64,000 bases of DNA from an uncultured Paracoccaceae bacterium (GCA_951812305.1 CATOSB010000011.1:310001-374000), one strand, 5' to 3'; counted from the first letter of the stretch, positions 38,521 to 47,115 are shown. Made by a program: numbers and translations. Notes: a model not told the origin generated them from the sequence alone.

Positions 38521-39720
38521 GGGGGACACGACCGTGGCCTCCGGCGACACGGTGAGCCTGGACGGGTCCGGCTCCAGCGCAAACAATGTCGGCCAGACCC
38601 TCACCTATGCCTGGACCCAGACCGGCGGCACGGACGTGAGCCTCACCGGTGCCGATAGTGCCGGACCCGGTTTCACCGCGCCCACTCTTGTCCCGGGCGC
38701 TGACGCCGCGATGCTGGTCTTCAGCCTGGTGGTCAATGACGGGATCGTCGATTCCGTCGCCGACACGGTCACGATCACGGTCGAGGCCCCGGCCAATGTC
38801 GCGCCCACGGCCGATGCCGGGGGGGACACGACCGTGGCCTCCGGCGACACGGTGACCCTGGACGGGTCCGGCTCCAGCGCAAACAATGTCGGCCAGACCC
38901 TCACCTATGCCTGGACCCAGACCGGCGGCACGGACGTGAGCCTCACCGGCGCCGATAGTGCCGGACCCGGTTTCACCGCGCCCACTCTTGTCCCGGGCGC
39001 TGACGCCGCGATGCTGGTCTTCAGCCTCGTGGTCAATGACGGGATCGTCGATTCCGTCGCCGACACGGTCACGATCACCGTCAATGCCCCGGCCAATGTC
39101 GCGCCCACGGCCGATGCCGGGGGGGACACGACCGTGGCCTCCGGCGCAAGGGTCACCCTGGACGGCTCCGGCTCCAGCGCAAACAATGTCGGCCAGACCC
39201 TCACCTATGCCTGGACCCAGACCGGCGGCACGGACGTGAGCCTCACCGGTGCCGATAGTGCCGGACCCGGTTTCACCGCGCCCACTCTTGTCCCGGGCGC
39301 TGACGCCGCGATGCTGGTCTTCAGCCTGGTGGTCAATGACGGGATCGTCGATTCCGTCGCCGACACGGTCACGATCACCGTCAATGCCCCGGCCAATGTC
39401 GCGCCCACGGCCGATGCCGGGGGGGACACGACCGTGGCCTCCGGCGACACGGTGAGCCTGGACGGCTCCGGCTCCAGCGCAAACAATGTCGGCCAGACCC
39501 TCACCTATGCCTGGACCCAGACCGGCGGCACGGACGTGAGCCTCACCGGTGCCGATAGTGCCGGACCCGGTTTCACCGCGCCCACTCTTGTCCCGGGCGC
39601 TGACGCCGCGATGCTGGTCTTCAGCCTGGTGGTCAATGACGGGATCGTCGATTCCGTCGCCGACACGGTCACGATCACCGTCAATGCCCCGGCCAATGTC
39701 GCGCCCACGGCCGATGCCGG
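38521..39720 (+). repeat. 300-bp near-identical tandem repeats (four units)
   Basis: Units start at 38521, 38821, 39121 and 39421 (the next, partial, at 39721) with an exact 300-bp period. They differ at only a few bases, mostly in the GACACG/GCAAGG and GAGC/GACC positions at the start of each unit. Recent amplification or gene conversion. Confidence 0.95.
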
Positions 39721-41209
39721 GGGGGACACGACCGTGGCCTCCGGCGACACGGTGACCCTGGACGGGTCCGGCTCCAGCGACGGGGACGGCACGATTGCAA
39801 CCTATGCCTGGGCCCAGACCGGGGGCTCCGATGTCACGCTCACCGGAGCAAATACAGCATCACCCAGCTTCACCGCGCCGACTCTGGCGGCGGGTGCTGC
39901 GGATGTGACGCGCACCTTCACCTTGACGGTGACGGATAATGATGGTGCGACCGCCACTGACACGGTGGACATCACGGTCGAGGCTCCGGATGCGGACCCG
40001 AATGCCGTGCCGACGGCCAATGCCGGGCCTGACCAGACCGTGGCCTCTGCCGCAGCGGTCACGCTGGACGGCTCCGCCTCAAGCGACGGGGACGGCTCGA
40101 TTGCAACCTATGCCTGGACTGCGACGGGTGGCGTCACGCTCACCGGCGCAAATACCGCTGCGCCCAGTTTCACCGCGCCGACTCTGGCGGCGGGGGCTGC
40201 GGATGTAACAATCACGGCCACCTTGGTGGTGACGGATAATGAGGGAGGCACCGACAGCGACACAGTGGTGATTACCGTCGCGGCCAGCACCGTTGAGGTC
40301 GCCCAGGAGGCCATCGTCGACGCGCAGACCGCGCAGGGACATGCGCTGATCGGGGTGCAGCCCAATCTGCACGGGCTCCTCGGCGGGCGGTCTCTCGGCG
40401 GTCTCTCGGCCAATGTCACCCGAGACAGAGGCCGGTTCCGCTTCGGGCTGGATAGCGACTTCGGGCTGAATGGCGACCGCCGGTTCTGGCTCCTGGCGCA
40501 GGGGCAATGGTCAGAAAGCGACGCCAACGAGGTGGACTATTTCAACCTCGTCGTCGGCGGCCAGCTCTACCGCAGCGACACCGTGACCATCGGCGCGATG
40601 CTGCAACTCGACAGTGCCGAGGCGACGCTTGCGGCCGGCACGTTCGAAGGTCAAGGCTGGCTGATCGGACCCTATGCCGTCGCCCGCCTGCCGGATCAGC
40701 CGTTGAGCTTCTCGGCTTCGCTCCTGCATGGGCGGACCGACAACACGCTGACACTCACGGGCCAGGCACCGGATGAGTTCTCCTCGAACCGGACGCTTTT
40801 CACCGCCGGTGTCGAGGGGCGGTACAGCTTCCCCAATGAGTTGACGCTGATCCCGTCTCTCGATCTGGCCCATGTGTCCGTTCGACAAGAGGCTTATGTG
40901 GACAGCCTGGCCAATCCGGTGTCGGAACAGACGATCACGCAGACCGAAGGCAGCTTCGGCCTCGGCTTCGAACGACCGTTCCAGCTGGGGAACGGCGACC
41001 TTCTGCTGACCGGTGGGATCAGCGGGATCTATTCCTATCTCGACACCCCCGTGGGCTCGGAGAGCAGCACCCGCGCCCGGATCGACCTTGGTGCCAGGAT
41101 CAACATCGGCACCCGGACCACGCTCAGCCTCGGCACACATTATGACGGGGTCGGCGACGATGATTACGAAGCCTACGGTGCCGCGCTGACCTTCGAAATG
41201 AAGTTCTGA
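38521..41209 (+). CDS. Giant repeat protein, segment 5 (repeats 30-35 and autotransporter-like barrel)
   Basis: Begins with four nearly identical 100-aa repeats (SGSSANNVGQTLTYAWTQ), then two further PKD repeats, and from about 40270 a C-terminal domain: an amphipathic linker (VEVAQEAIVDAQTAQGHALIG), then alternating beta strands (RFRFGLDSDFGLNGDRRFWL, VVGGQLYRSDTVTIGAMLQL, LGARINIGTRTTLSLGTHYD) and a terminal aromatic ALTFEMKF. This is the shape of a 12-strand type V barrel, inserted by the BAM complex. Translation of this segment alone would lack a signal peptide. Confidence 0.85.
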
Positions 41210-41223
41210 GCCGGAAATCGGTC

Positions 41224-41248
41224 GCCCGGTCCTCGCAAGGCCGGGCAC
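41224..41248 (+). terminator. Hairpin after the giant repeat gene
   Basis: GCCCGGTCCT-CGCA-AGGCCGGGC forms a strong stem 15 bp after the stop codon. There is no T-run, so Rho-independent termination is uncertain. Confidence 0.45.
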
Positions 41249-41416
41249 GAGGGAAATAGCCTCGCGAGTCCCCGGACAGGGCCCTCCGAGAGCGAGCGAA
41301 AGGGGGTTGGAGCGGGCTTGACGTCAGTCAATAACAATCCCCCGTGAGCGGGGAGATTGGCACAATCTCGGTGGACTTCGTCCCTGTTTCCGGACAGTTT
41401 GATTATTGACCCTATG

Positions 41417-41454
41417 GGGGTCGACTCAGGCTCAGTGTTAAAACCCCCGTTAAG
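41417..41454 (+). repeat. Second Tn3-family inverted repeat (38 bp, Tn3 subgroup)
   Basis: Starts GGGGTCGACTC and ends CCCCCGTTAAG, 38 bp, very like the Tn3 terminal repeat (GGGGTCTGACG...ACGTTAAG). It differs from the repeats of the 366-4145 transposon. It lies just left of the split res region and the resolvase-HNH chimera, so it marks the remnant of a second Tn3-type transposon whose transposase is gone. Confidence 0.75.
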
Positions 41455-41518
41455 TCGCTTTTCAGGGCTTGAAATGTGTACATATTGAGACATCTGGCTT
41501 GCCATGTCTTTTTCAATG

Positions 41519-43118
41519 GTAACTCCCAAGCACCCCCCACGTTTGAGTGTTATTGTCAGTTTTATGGTGAGTCGAATTTGCCATTTTGCGCGTGTTTTTT
41601 TCTTTCTTGTCTGAATTCTGTGGCGCCGGGTTGATTTCTCTGAATCAGTGGTGGGATGGATCAGGTTGCCGCCCTTGAACAACTTCTCGCCACGGCTCTG
41701 CGTCGGATCGCTGAGCTTGAAGCTGCGTTGGCGAGCATGGCGGAAGAGATCACGGACCTGCGCCGACAGTTGGCCAAGAACAGCAGCAATAGCAGCAAGC
41801 CCCCTTCAAGTGATGGCCTGAAGAAGCCAGCCCCGCGCAGCCTGCGTGGCAAATCCGGAAAGAAAAGTGGCGGCCAAGTTGGCCACCGGGGCGACACCCT
41901 GCGCCAGACGTCAACACCCGACTTTGTCGAACGGCATGAGGCGACGCATTGCAGCGCCTGTCAGAGCGCCCTGACGGCGGAGATGGTGAAAGGGATCGAG
42001 AAGCGTCAGGTGTTCGACTTGCCTGCGCCACGCCTGGAGGTCACCGAGCATCAGGCGGCGGTTTATTGTTGCGACCATTGTCGAGCCACGACGACGGCTG
42101 GCTTTCCCGATGGCGTGGCCGCGCATGTGCAATATGGCACGCGCATGCGGGCAGTGGCGGTCTATTGCAATGTTCAGCAGCTGATACCCGAGGATCGGGT
42201 CTGCCAGCTTATGCGCGACCTGTTTGGGGCCACCAGCTTGTGCGCGGCCAGCGTGACCAACTGGACGCGCGGCGCGGCAAATAAGATGGGTGTCGTGGTT
42301 GAACACATTCTCGCCCGGCTTGCCGAAGGCGGCGTTCGGCATCTGGACGAGACCGGACTTCGTGTTGCCGGCAAGCTGCACTGGCTGCACACGATCTGCG
42401 ATACCGCCTTCACCCATTACCGCATCAGCGCCAAACGCGGTGCTGTTCCAACCTTCCTGACCGGCGGGACGATCATTCATGATCACTGGAAACCCTACTA
42501 CGCCCATATGAGCGGAGTGGACGCCCACGCCCTCTGCGGGGCGCATCACTTGCGCGAACTCAAGGCCATCGAAGAGATCGAAAAAGAGCCTTGGGCGACG
42601 GAGATGAGCGCAGTGCTTCATAGCGCCAATCAGCTCAGATGCGCGGCTCAGGATCAAGGCGAGACCGAACTCCCGGAACTGGTTCGCCAGGGTATCGTCA
42701 CCAGATACATGGCGATCCTCGCCAAGGGGCTCGCCTTCCACGAACGCCAGCCCCCGCTGGCCAAAAGCCCCGGCACCCGCGGCCGAAAAGCCAGGCGGCC
42801 AGGCCACAACCTGCTCCTCCGCCTGCGTGACTACCGCGATGACGTTTTGCGATTCATCGCCGACTTCGCGGTCCCATTCACAAACAATCAGGCCGAACAG
42901 GACCTGCGCATGATGAAGCTGCGCATGAAAATCTCGGGCACCTTCCGCACCCTCGAGGGCGCGCGGGTCTTCGCCGACATCAGGTCCGTCATCTCGACGG
43001 CCAGAAAACACCGGTTCAACATCCTGGAAATCCTGACCCTGTCACCACCTCAGATCATCGCACGGCTCTGACGGAACAAAACCCCGCAACCCTATCGGAC
43101 AGGGTGCTTGGGAGTTAC
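41519..43118 (+). mobile_element. IS66-family element, copy D
   Basis: 1,600 bp with a perfect target duplication TTTCAATG (41511-41518 and 43119-43126). Inserted between the Tn3-type end and the resolvase. Seven-T tract near the left end. Confidence 0.95.
41656..43071 (+). CDS. IS66-family transposase, copy D (471 aa)
   Basis: Same protein as copies B and C (Gln in HERQPPLAK), ATC codon before VTRYMAIL. Intact. Confidence 0.93.
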   Translation: MDQVAALEQLLATALRRIAELEAALASMAEEITDLRRQLAKNSSNSSKPPSSDGLKKPAPRSLRGKSGKKSGGQVGHRGDTLRQTSTPDFVERHEATHCSACQSALTAEMVKGIEKRQVFDLPAPRLEVTEHQAAVYCCDHCRATTTAGFPDGVAAHVQYGTRMRAVAVYCNVQQLIPEDRVCQLMRDLFGATSLCAASVTNWTRGAANKMGVVVEHILARLAEGGVRHLDETGLRVAGKLHWLHTICDTAFTHYRISAKRGAVPTFLTGGTIIHDHWKPYYAHMSGVDAHALCGAHHLRELKAIEEIEKEPWATEMSAVLHSANQLRCAAQDQGETELPELVRQGIVTRYMAILAKGLAFHERQPPLAKSPGTRGRKARRPGHNLLLRLRDYRDDVLRFIADFAVPFTNNQAEQDLRMMKLRMKISGTFRTLEGARVFADIRSVISTARKHRFNILEILTLSPPQIIARL

Positions 43119-43171
43119 TTTCAATGTCTCAATATGGCAGTCGCACGAACCCTCAATTTATCTGAGACCCC

Positions 43172-43558
43172 ATGACCAAAGTTGGATACGCCCGCGTCAG
43201 TTCCGTCGGACAATCTCTGGACGTACAGCGTGAAAAGCTTGCCAATTGCGACAAGCTCTTTGAAGAAAAGCGCAGCGCCACCACAGACGCCCGCCCGCAA
43301 CTGAAAGAATGCCTGAATTACGTTCGCGACGGCGACCGGCTTATTGTCACTCGTATCGACCGATTGGCCCGTTCAACTCTGCACCTGTGTCAGATCGCCG
43401 AGACGCTCCGTGAGAAGCGCGTCGGTCCGGTGGTCGACCACGTCCGGCCACATCGTGGCGGCCCGGACCTGTTTTGGGATGAAGACAACCTGCAGGCCGT
43501 GTCGAAGGCATACCACGACAGGGTCAAGCAAGGCATCGGGAAGCGCGGGCGGCACTGA
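43172..43558 (+). CDS. Chimera: serine resolvase N-terminus fused to HNH endonuclease C-terminus
   Basis: 128 aa. Residues 1-82 are the catalytic part of a small serine resolvase (VGYARVSSVGQSLDVQREKL with the catalytic serine, then VTRIDRLARSTLHLCQIAETLREK); residues 84-128 are the end of a phage HNH nuclease (PVVDHVRPHRGGPDLFWDEDNLQAV and AYHDRVKQGIGKRGRH). The nuclease part is nearly identical to the fragment at 50937-51081; similarity starts at CCGGTGGTCGACC. The resolvase lost its C-terminal DNA-binding domain. In frame, but probably without either activity. The HNH part keeps the D-H and H-x-x-x-N like positions only in part. Confidence 0.8.
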   Translation: MTKVGYARVSSVGQSLDVQREKLANCDKLFEEKRSATTDARPQLKECLNYVRDGDRLIVTRIDRLARSTLHLCQIAETLREKRVGPVVDHVRPHRGGPDLFWDEDNLQAVSKAYHDRVKQGIGKRGRH

Positions 43559-43637
43559 CCGCCCAGCCATCACCAACAACCATCAATCAAGGGGGGCGGT
43601 CAAAAGGCCGAGCGCCCCGAACGGCTGGACCCGCCTC

Positions 43638-43660
43638 CCCCGAATTCGGGGATTTTTTTT
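43638..43660 (+). promoter_or_regulatory. Hairpin with T8 run before the small-terminase-like gene (terminator or SD-masking stem)
   Basis: CCCCGAATTCGGGG (43638-43651) followed by A and eight T. Looks like an intrinsic terminator after the HNH gene, but the GTG of the next gene is only 4 nt past the T-run, and the GGGGA of the 3' arm is the only possible ribosome-binding site. The same structure is at 50829-50851. Confidence 0.6.
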
Positions 43661-43663
43661 CCC

Positions 43664-43963
43664 GTGAAACCTGAAAATTCCACCGCAGATCCGGAAACAG
43701 ACCTCTTTGGAAATCCCTTGCTGCCGATGAAAAACCCGCGCGGTCGGAAGGCATACGCAAAAAGCAAGGCAAATCAGAAGCTTGTCGTGGACCTGCGCGC
43801 CGGAGGCATGACACATGGCGCAATCGCCACAGTTCCGGGATGCGAGGAAAAGACCTTGCGGAAGTATTATTCCCGCGGACTGCATGAGGGTGCGATTCTG
43901 GTTCAGGCCGAAGCCATCCGCGTCATGATGCGCAGGATGCGCACCGCCCTATATGTAGGGTGA
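43664..43963 (+). CDS. Phage small-terminase-like helix-turn-helix protein
   Basis: 99 aa from a GTG: VKPENSTADPETDLFGNPLL, then GRKAYAKSKANQKLVVDLRAGGMTHGAIATVPGC and EKTLRKYYSRGLHEGAI. The pattern (DLFGN start, N-terminal HTH with IA...KTLRKYYxxxL) is that of short phage proteins beside HNH nucleases that serve as small terminase subunits, binding the packaging site. The context HNH then this gene, twice in the window, supports it. The C-terminus (ALYVG) looks clipped at 43960. Confidence 0.6.
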   Translation: MKPENSTADPETDLFGNPLLPMKNPRGRKAYAKSKANQKLVVDLRAGGMTHGAIATVPGCEEKTLRKYYSRGLHEGAILVQAEAIRVMMRRMRTALYVG

Positions 43964-44120
43964 CAAAAGTCTTTGGGTATCCGGCCTATCCCGGCTGGGA
44001 TTGCCGAACGGCCATGAAATCAGGGCTTTATACCAAGGGTGCTTCAAAATGACTCAGCTATGGATTTTGGGTACCGCCTGAGGTGCTGAGGTGATTCAAG
44101 ATTGGCAAAGGAGACCACCG

Positions 44121-44630
44121 ATGCCAGCCAGGATACCGATGCGAGCCGATTTTACCGCCAATGATCTGCGCAAGCTTGCCGCAGAGAGTTCTGATGCCCG
44201 GCAGAGCCGACGGCTTTTGTCGCTTGCCGCTATCGCCGATGGCATGTCGCGTGGGGCTGCGGCCCGCATTGGCGGGATGGACCGGCAAACGCTCAGGGAC
44301 TGGGTGCTCCGTTTCAACGCTGATGGTCCAGCGGGGCTGCTGGATCGGCAGCGAGGAGGCTCGCGATCCCGCCTTGACAATGCGCAACTGGATGAACTGG
44401 CGGCTCTTGTCGAGACCGGTCCTGATCCTGAAAAGGACGGTGTCGTCCGCTGGCGGCGGGTCGATTTGAAGAATGTGATCAAGGCGCGTTTTGGCGTCGA
44501 CTATCACGAGCGCCATGTGGGGCAGATTCTGCACAATCTGGGCTTTTCCCACATCAGCGCACGCCCTCAGCACCCGGGGCAGGACGTGCAGGTCATTGAG
44601 GATTTCAAAAAAACTTCGGCGACAATCTGA
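44121..44630 (+). CDS. IS630-2 transposase copy 1, first frame
   Basis: Start MPARIPMRADFTANDLRKL with AAGGAG 9 nt upstream. DNA-binding part with a helix-turn-helix (RRLLSLAAIADGMSRGAAAR and GMDRQTLRDWVLRFNADG). The frame stops after VIEDFKKTSATI, but A7 at 44607-44613 allows a -1 slip to FKKNFGDNLKETLQGV and a 356-aa full-length product. Confidence 0.9.
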   Translation: MPARIPMRADFTANDLRKLAAESSDARQSRRLLSLAAIADGMSRGAAARIGGMDRQTLRDWVLRFNADGPAGLLDRQRGGSRSRLDNAQLDELAALVETGPDPEKDGVVRWRRVDLKNVIKARFGVDYHERHVGQILHNLGFSHISARPQHPGQDVQVIEDFKKTSATI

Positions 44631-44647
44631 AGGAGACGCTTCAGGGG

Positions 44648-45190
44648 GTGCCGCCGGACAAACCCGTCGAAATCTGGTTCCAGGACGAGATGCGTCTCGG
44701 TCAGAAGAACACCCGCGTCCGCCAGTGGGCACGCAAGGGCACACGGCCCCGCCAGCCCGCCGATCAGCGTTACCAAAATGCGTATCTTTTTGGCGCCATC
44801 TGCCCCGAACGCGGCACCGGCGCGGCGATCATGATGCCAGCAGCCGACACCTATGCGATGCAGCGCCACCTGGAAGAAATCAGCAAAATTGTCTCCGATG
44901 GCGCCCACGCCGTCATCCTCATGGACCAAGCCGGCTGGCACACGACATCCGCTCTGGAAATCCCGCAAAACCTGTCGCTCATGTTTCTGCCGCCCAAATC
45001 ACCAGAGCTGAATCCAACCGAAAACATTTGGCAATATCTCCGCCAGACATGGCTCGCAAACCGGACGTTCGACACATATGACGCGATTCTCGACGCGGGG
45101 TGCGAGGCCTGGAACAACCTCATCGCAAGACCGCAAACCATCACATCCATCGCAAGCCGCAACTGGGCGAAAGTCGGTCAGATTGAATAA
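44648..45190 (+). CDS. IS630-2 transposase copy 1, second frame (DDE)
   Basis: Catalytic part, read as the C-terminal section of the frameshift product: VEIWFQDEMRLGQ (D), VILMDQAGWHTTSAL (D), KSPELNPTENIWQYLRQ (E). Ends INWAKVGQIE-like tail directly before the right inverted repeat. No internal stop. Confidence 0.9.
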   Translation: MPPDKPVEIWFQDEMRLGQKNTRVRQWARKGTRPRQPADQRYQNAYLFGAICPERGTGAAIMMPAADTYAMQRHLEEISKIVSDGAHAVILMDQAGWHTTSALEIPQNLSLMFLPPKSPELNPTENIWQYLRQTWLANRTFDTYDAILDAGCEAWNNLIARPQTITSIASRNWAKVGQIE

Positions 45191-45204
45191 CCCTTGGTAT
45201 TATA

Positions 45205-46369
45205 CCAACGGCGGGATGATTTGACTCGCTTTTTGGATTCCCAAATTGTTCGGTATGTGACTCACTGTTTCTGTCCAGAGAGGGAGGGAGATATGGGTGC
45301 CGCGGTTCCGGTTTTGCGCGATGATTTCACGGTGCACGAGTTGCGCGCTTTAGCCGGTCGCGCGTCGAACGGCAAAGTAGCACGTCGGCTTTTGGCGATT
45401 GCTCTGGTGCTTGAAGGGTCGTCGCGCAAGGTTGCTGCCCAGAGTTGCGGGATGGATCGCCAAACCCTTCGAGACTGGGTCCATCGATACAATGTCGAAG
45501 GTCCTGACGGGCTGTCAGATCGTGGGGGTGGCGGCGCGAAACCTCGATTGTCGCCGGAGCAGATAGCGCAGCTTGCGGTCTGGGTGGAGGCTGGCCCTGA
45601 TCCGGCCCGCGATGGTGTGGTTCGCTGGCGTCGCGCCGATCTTGCCCGGCGCATTGAGGCGGAGTTCGAGATCAAGCTCCACGAACGCACAGTAGGTAGT
45701 TATTTGGTTCAACTGGGCTTTCGCAGGCTGTCGGTCCGCCCCGAACATCCCAACGCCGACCCAGTGGCACAGACTGCATTTAAAAAAAACTTTGCCAGCA
45801 TCGTAGCCGACATTTTGACTGAACGGGCGAAAGGAAAGCCACTGGAAATATGGTTCCAGGACGAAGCACGGGTGGGCCAGCAGGGAACACTCACCCGTGT
45901 CTGGGCGAAGCGGGGAACCCGCCCACGTGCGCCCCGGGATACCCGCTACAAATGGAGCTACGTATTTGGCGCTGCCTGTCCGGCACGTGGTGCCGCAGCT
46001 GGGCTGATCCTGCCTTATGTTAACACAGAGGCGATGGGCCTGCATCTCGACGAGGTCTCAAAAACAATCGCACCCGGTTCTCATGCGCTCCTGGTCACAG
46101 ATGGCGCGGGGTGGCACGGAGCCAAGGGGCTCTTGGTGCCAGACAACATAACGCTCCTGAAGCTGCCCCCCTATGCGCCCGAACTCAACCCGATGGAAAA
46201 TGTCTGGGCCTATCTGCGCTCCAACAAGCTGGCCATCACCGTGTTCGATACCTACGAGCAGATCCTCGACAAATGCGCAGACGCCTGGAACTTCTTCGAA
46301 AATGACCCGCAGCGCATAACCTCAATAACGACCAGAGAATGGGCAACGGTCAATTGATCAAGCCGTTGG
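45205..46369 (+). mobile_element. IS630-family element IS630-3
   Basis: 1,165 bp with ends CCAACGGC and GCCGTTGG and flanking TA (45203-45204, 46370-46371). Same length and layout as IS630-2, clearly diverged sequence. Confidence 0.92.
45293..46357 (+). CDS. IS630-3 transposase, single frame (354 aa)
   Basis: Starts MGAAVPVLRDDFTVHELRAL with GGGAGG 5-6 nt upstream; an upstream in-frame ATG at 45194 is outside the IS. Helix-turn-helix GMDRQTLRDWVHRYNVEG; DDE residues in LEIWFQDEARVGQQG, ALLVTDGAGWHGAK and APELNPMENVWAYLR. The equivalent of the frameshift site carries eight A (45782-45789) and is in frame, so the protein is made without slippage. Confidence 0.93.
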   Translation: MGAAVPVLRDDFTVHELRALAGRASNGKVARRLLAIALVLEGSSRKVAAQSCGMDRQTLRDWVHRYNVEGPDGLSDRGGGGAKPRLSPEQIAQLAVWVEAGPDPARDGVVRWRRADLARRIEAEFEIKLHERTVGSYLVQLGFRRLSVRPEHPNADPVAQTAFKKNFASIVADILTERAKGKPLEIWFQDEARVGQQGTLTRVWAKRGTRPRAPRDTRYKWSYVFGAACPARGAAAGLILPYVNTEAMGLHLDEVSKTIAPGSHALLVTDGAGWHGAKGLLVPDNITLLKLPPYAPELNPMENVWAYLRSNKLAITVFDTYEQILDKCADAWNFFENDPQRITSITTREWATVN

Positions 46370-46447
46370 TATTAGGTGCCTCGTGCAGCGCGGCCGTGAC
46401 CGCCGCCCCGGAACTGCCCGCGCCATAAGTCTTTCAGAATCGGAGCG

Positions 46448-46640
46448 TTTCGGGGGTGCGAACCCGCTGGAAACGGTGATTTTGCCGCTGATTTCGGGGG
46501 GCACGAACCCGCCGGATTTTCCGGGCATTTCAGGGGTGGTGTTTTTCAGGCTTACGGGGGCATCCGCAGCCGCGATGATCTGCCCTTGCAAGGGGTGTGC
46601 AGGCCCCCTGCAAGACGCTTGCAAGGGATGTGCGGGTGTC
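46448..46640. repeat. Short direct repeats in a gene-poor stretch
   Basis: TTTCGGGGGTGCGAACCCG (46448-) and TTTCGGGGGGCACGAACCCG (46492-) are 44 bp apart, and CTTGCAAGGGGTGTGC / CTTGCAAGGGATGTGC (near 46583 and 46619) form a second pair. No gene was recognised between 46372 and about 46640. The repeats could be iteron or regulatory DNA, or debris. Confidence 0.4.
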
Positions 46641-46790
46641 AGCTGTAGGGCATGTCGTAGCCGAGGAACGAGCCGTCCTCGTATCGGTCGGTAATGTTGC
46701 CTTGCGCATCGCGCGCGGCGCGGGTTCCATGGGGCTGAACTCGACGCCGTCGAAGACGGGCGGCAGGGTCGAACGCAGCGGCTCGTAGAG
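46641..46790 (-). pseudogene. Unrecognised 3' gene fragment (minus strand)
   Basis: Minus-strand reading gives FNGILYEPLRSTLPPVFDGVE, then after a one-base shift near 46700 AQGNITDRYEDGSFLGYDMPY to a stop at 46639. It looks like a real protein tail broken by one indel, but I do not recognise the family. Prophage neighbours suggest a phage structural gene. Confidence 0.3.
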
Positions 46791-47115
46791 TATCCCGTTG
46801 AAGGCGAGCCCGAGCAGCATACTCCGCGAACCGGTCGAGACCAGGGCCGGGGACCGCATCCTCCTGCGCCTCGCTGATGGCACACTGCACGACGCGGCGG
46901 TCGCAACCGCCGCAGGCAAGACCGACACCCTGACGATCACGCCGCCGGTTCCCGCAAACGCCTGGGCCGCCGGAGCGCCGGAGAACGTGATCTGGCGGCT
47001 CTATGCCGCCGCCAAGCCTCCGATACGTGCTCGCGTCGTCAGCGTGGAGCCGCTGTCTGCCGCGCGATACAGGCTCACCGCCGTCGATGATGTGGATGCG
47101 TACTATACCGGATGA
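46790..47115 (+). pseudogene. Phage tail-tip (gpJ-like host-specificity) protein, C-terminal fragment
   Basis: About 105 codons: REPVETRAGDRILLRLADGT, LTITPPVPANAWAAGAPENV, PPIRARVVSVEPLSAARYRL, TAVDDVDAYYTG. Phage tail-tip attachment proteins of Rhodobacterales prophages have this alternating D-G-T / V-x-V-E-P-x-x-x-x-Y-x-L pattern in their FnIII-like part. The fragment begins abruptly after a stop at about 46786 and is all that remains. Confidence 0.45.

Larger units (their letters stand above)
28083..41209 (+). pseudogene. Giant PKD/Ig-like repeat protein with C-terminal outer-membrane beta-barrel (3,840 aa when repaired), inactivated
   Basis: One gene now in five reading-frame pieces. 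Signal peptide MKHLSPFLGAVLFAILFALA at the start (ATG 28083, GGGA upstream), about 35 tandem ~90-100 aa PKD/Ig-like repeats of the form APTANAGPDRTVASG...VTLDGSGS...YAWT...FTLTVTDNDGATATDT..ITVEAP, then a ~310-aa barrel ending ALTFEMKF. The breaks are a 1-nt deletion at 29046/29047, a 5-nt deletion near 31189, IS66 copy C at 34935 (with 8-bp duplication), and a 1-nt G insertion at 38518-38525. Undoing all four gives exactly 3,841 codons. Likely an adhesin or surface fibre exported through its own barrel; the role is inferred. DNA repeats make further slippage likely. Confidence 0.85.
41482..43135. promoter_or_regulatory. Resolution (res) site split by IS66 copy D
   Basis: ATATTGAGACAT (41482-41493) and ATGTCTCAATAT (43124-43135) are exact inverted repeats that lie about 30 bp apart once the IS and one TTTCAATG are removed, just upstream of the resolvase gene. 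This is the usual place and form of a resolvase subsite. Function inferred from position. Confidence 0.6.
44033..45197 (+). mobile_element. IS630-family element IS630-2, copy 1
   Basis: 1,165 bp with ends CCAAGGGT and ACCCTTGG, flanked by TA (44031-44032, 45198-45199). I find no difference from the copy at 52983-54147. The next IS630 begins 7 bp after this one. Confidence 0.93.

Noticed and set aside
38521..39720. 300-bp tandem repeats as a CRISPR or satellite array
   Set aside because: The repeats are coding, without unique spacers, and continue the PKD repeat pattern.
28277..39792. Many 65-115 aa minus-strand frames under the giant repeat gene, all similar to each other
   Set aside because: They are shadows of the repeated sense sequence; they recur with the repeat period and have no ribosome-binding sites.
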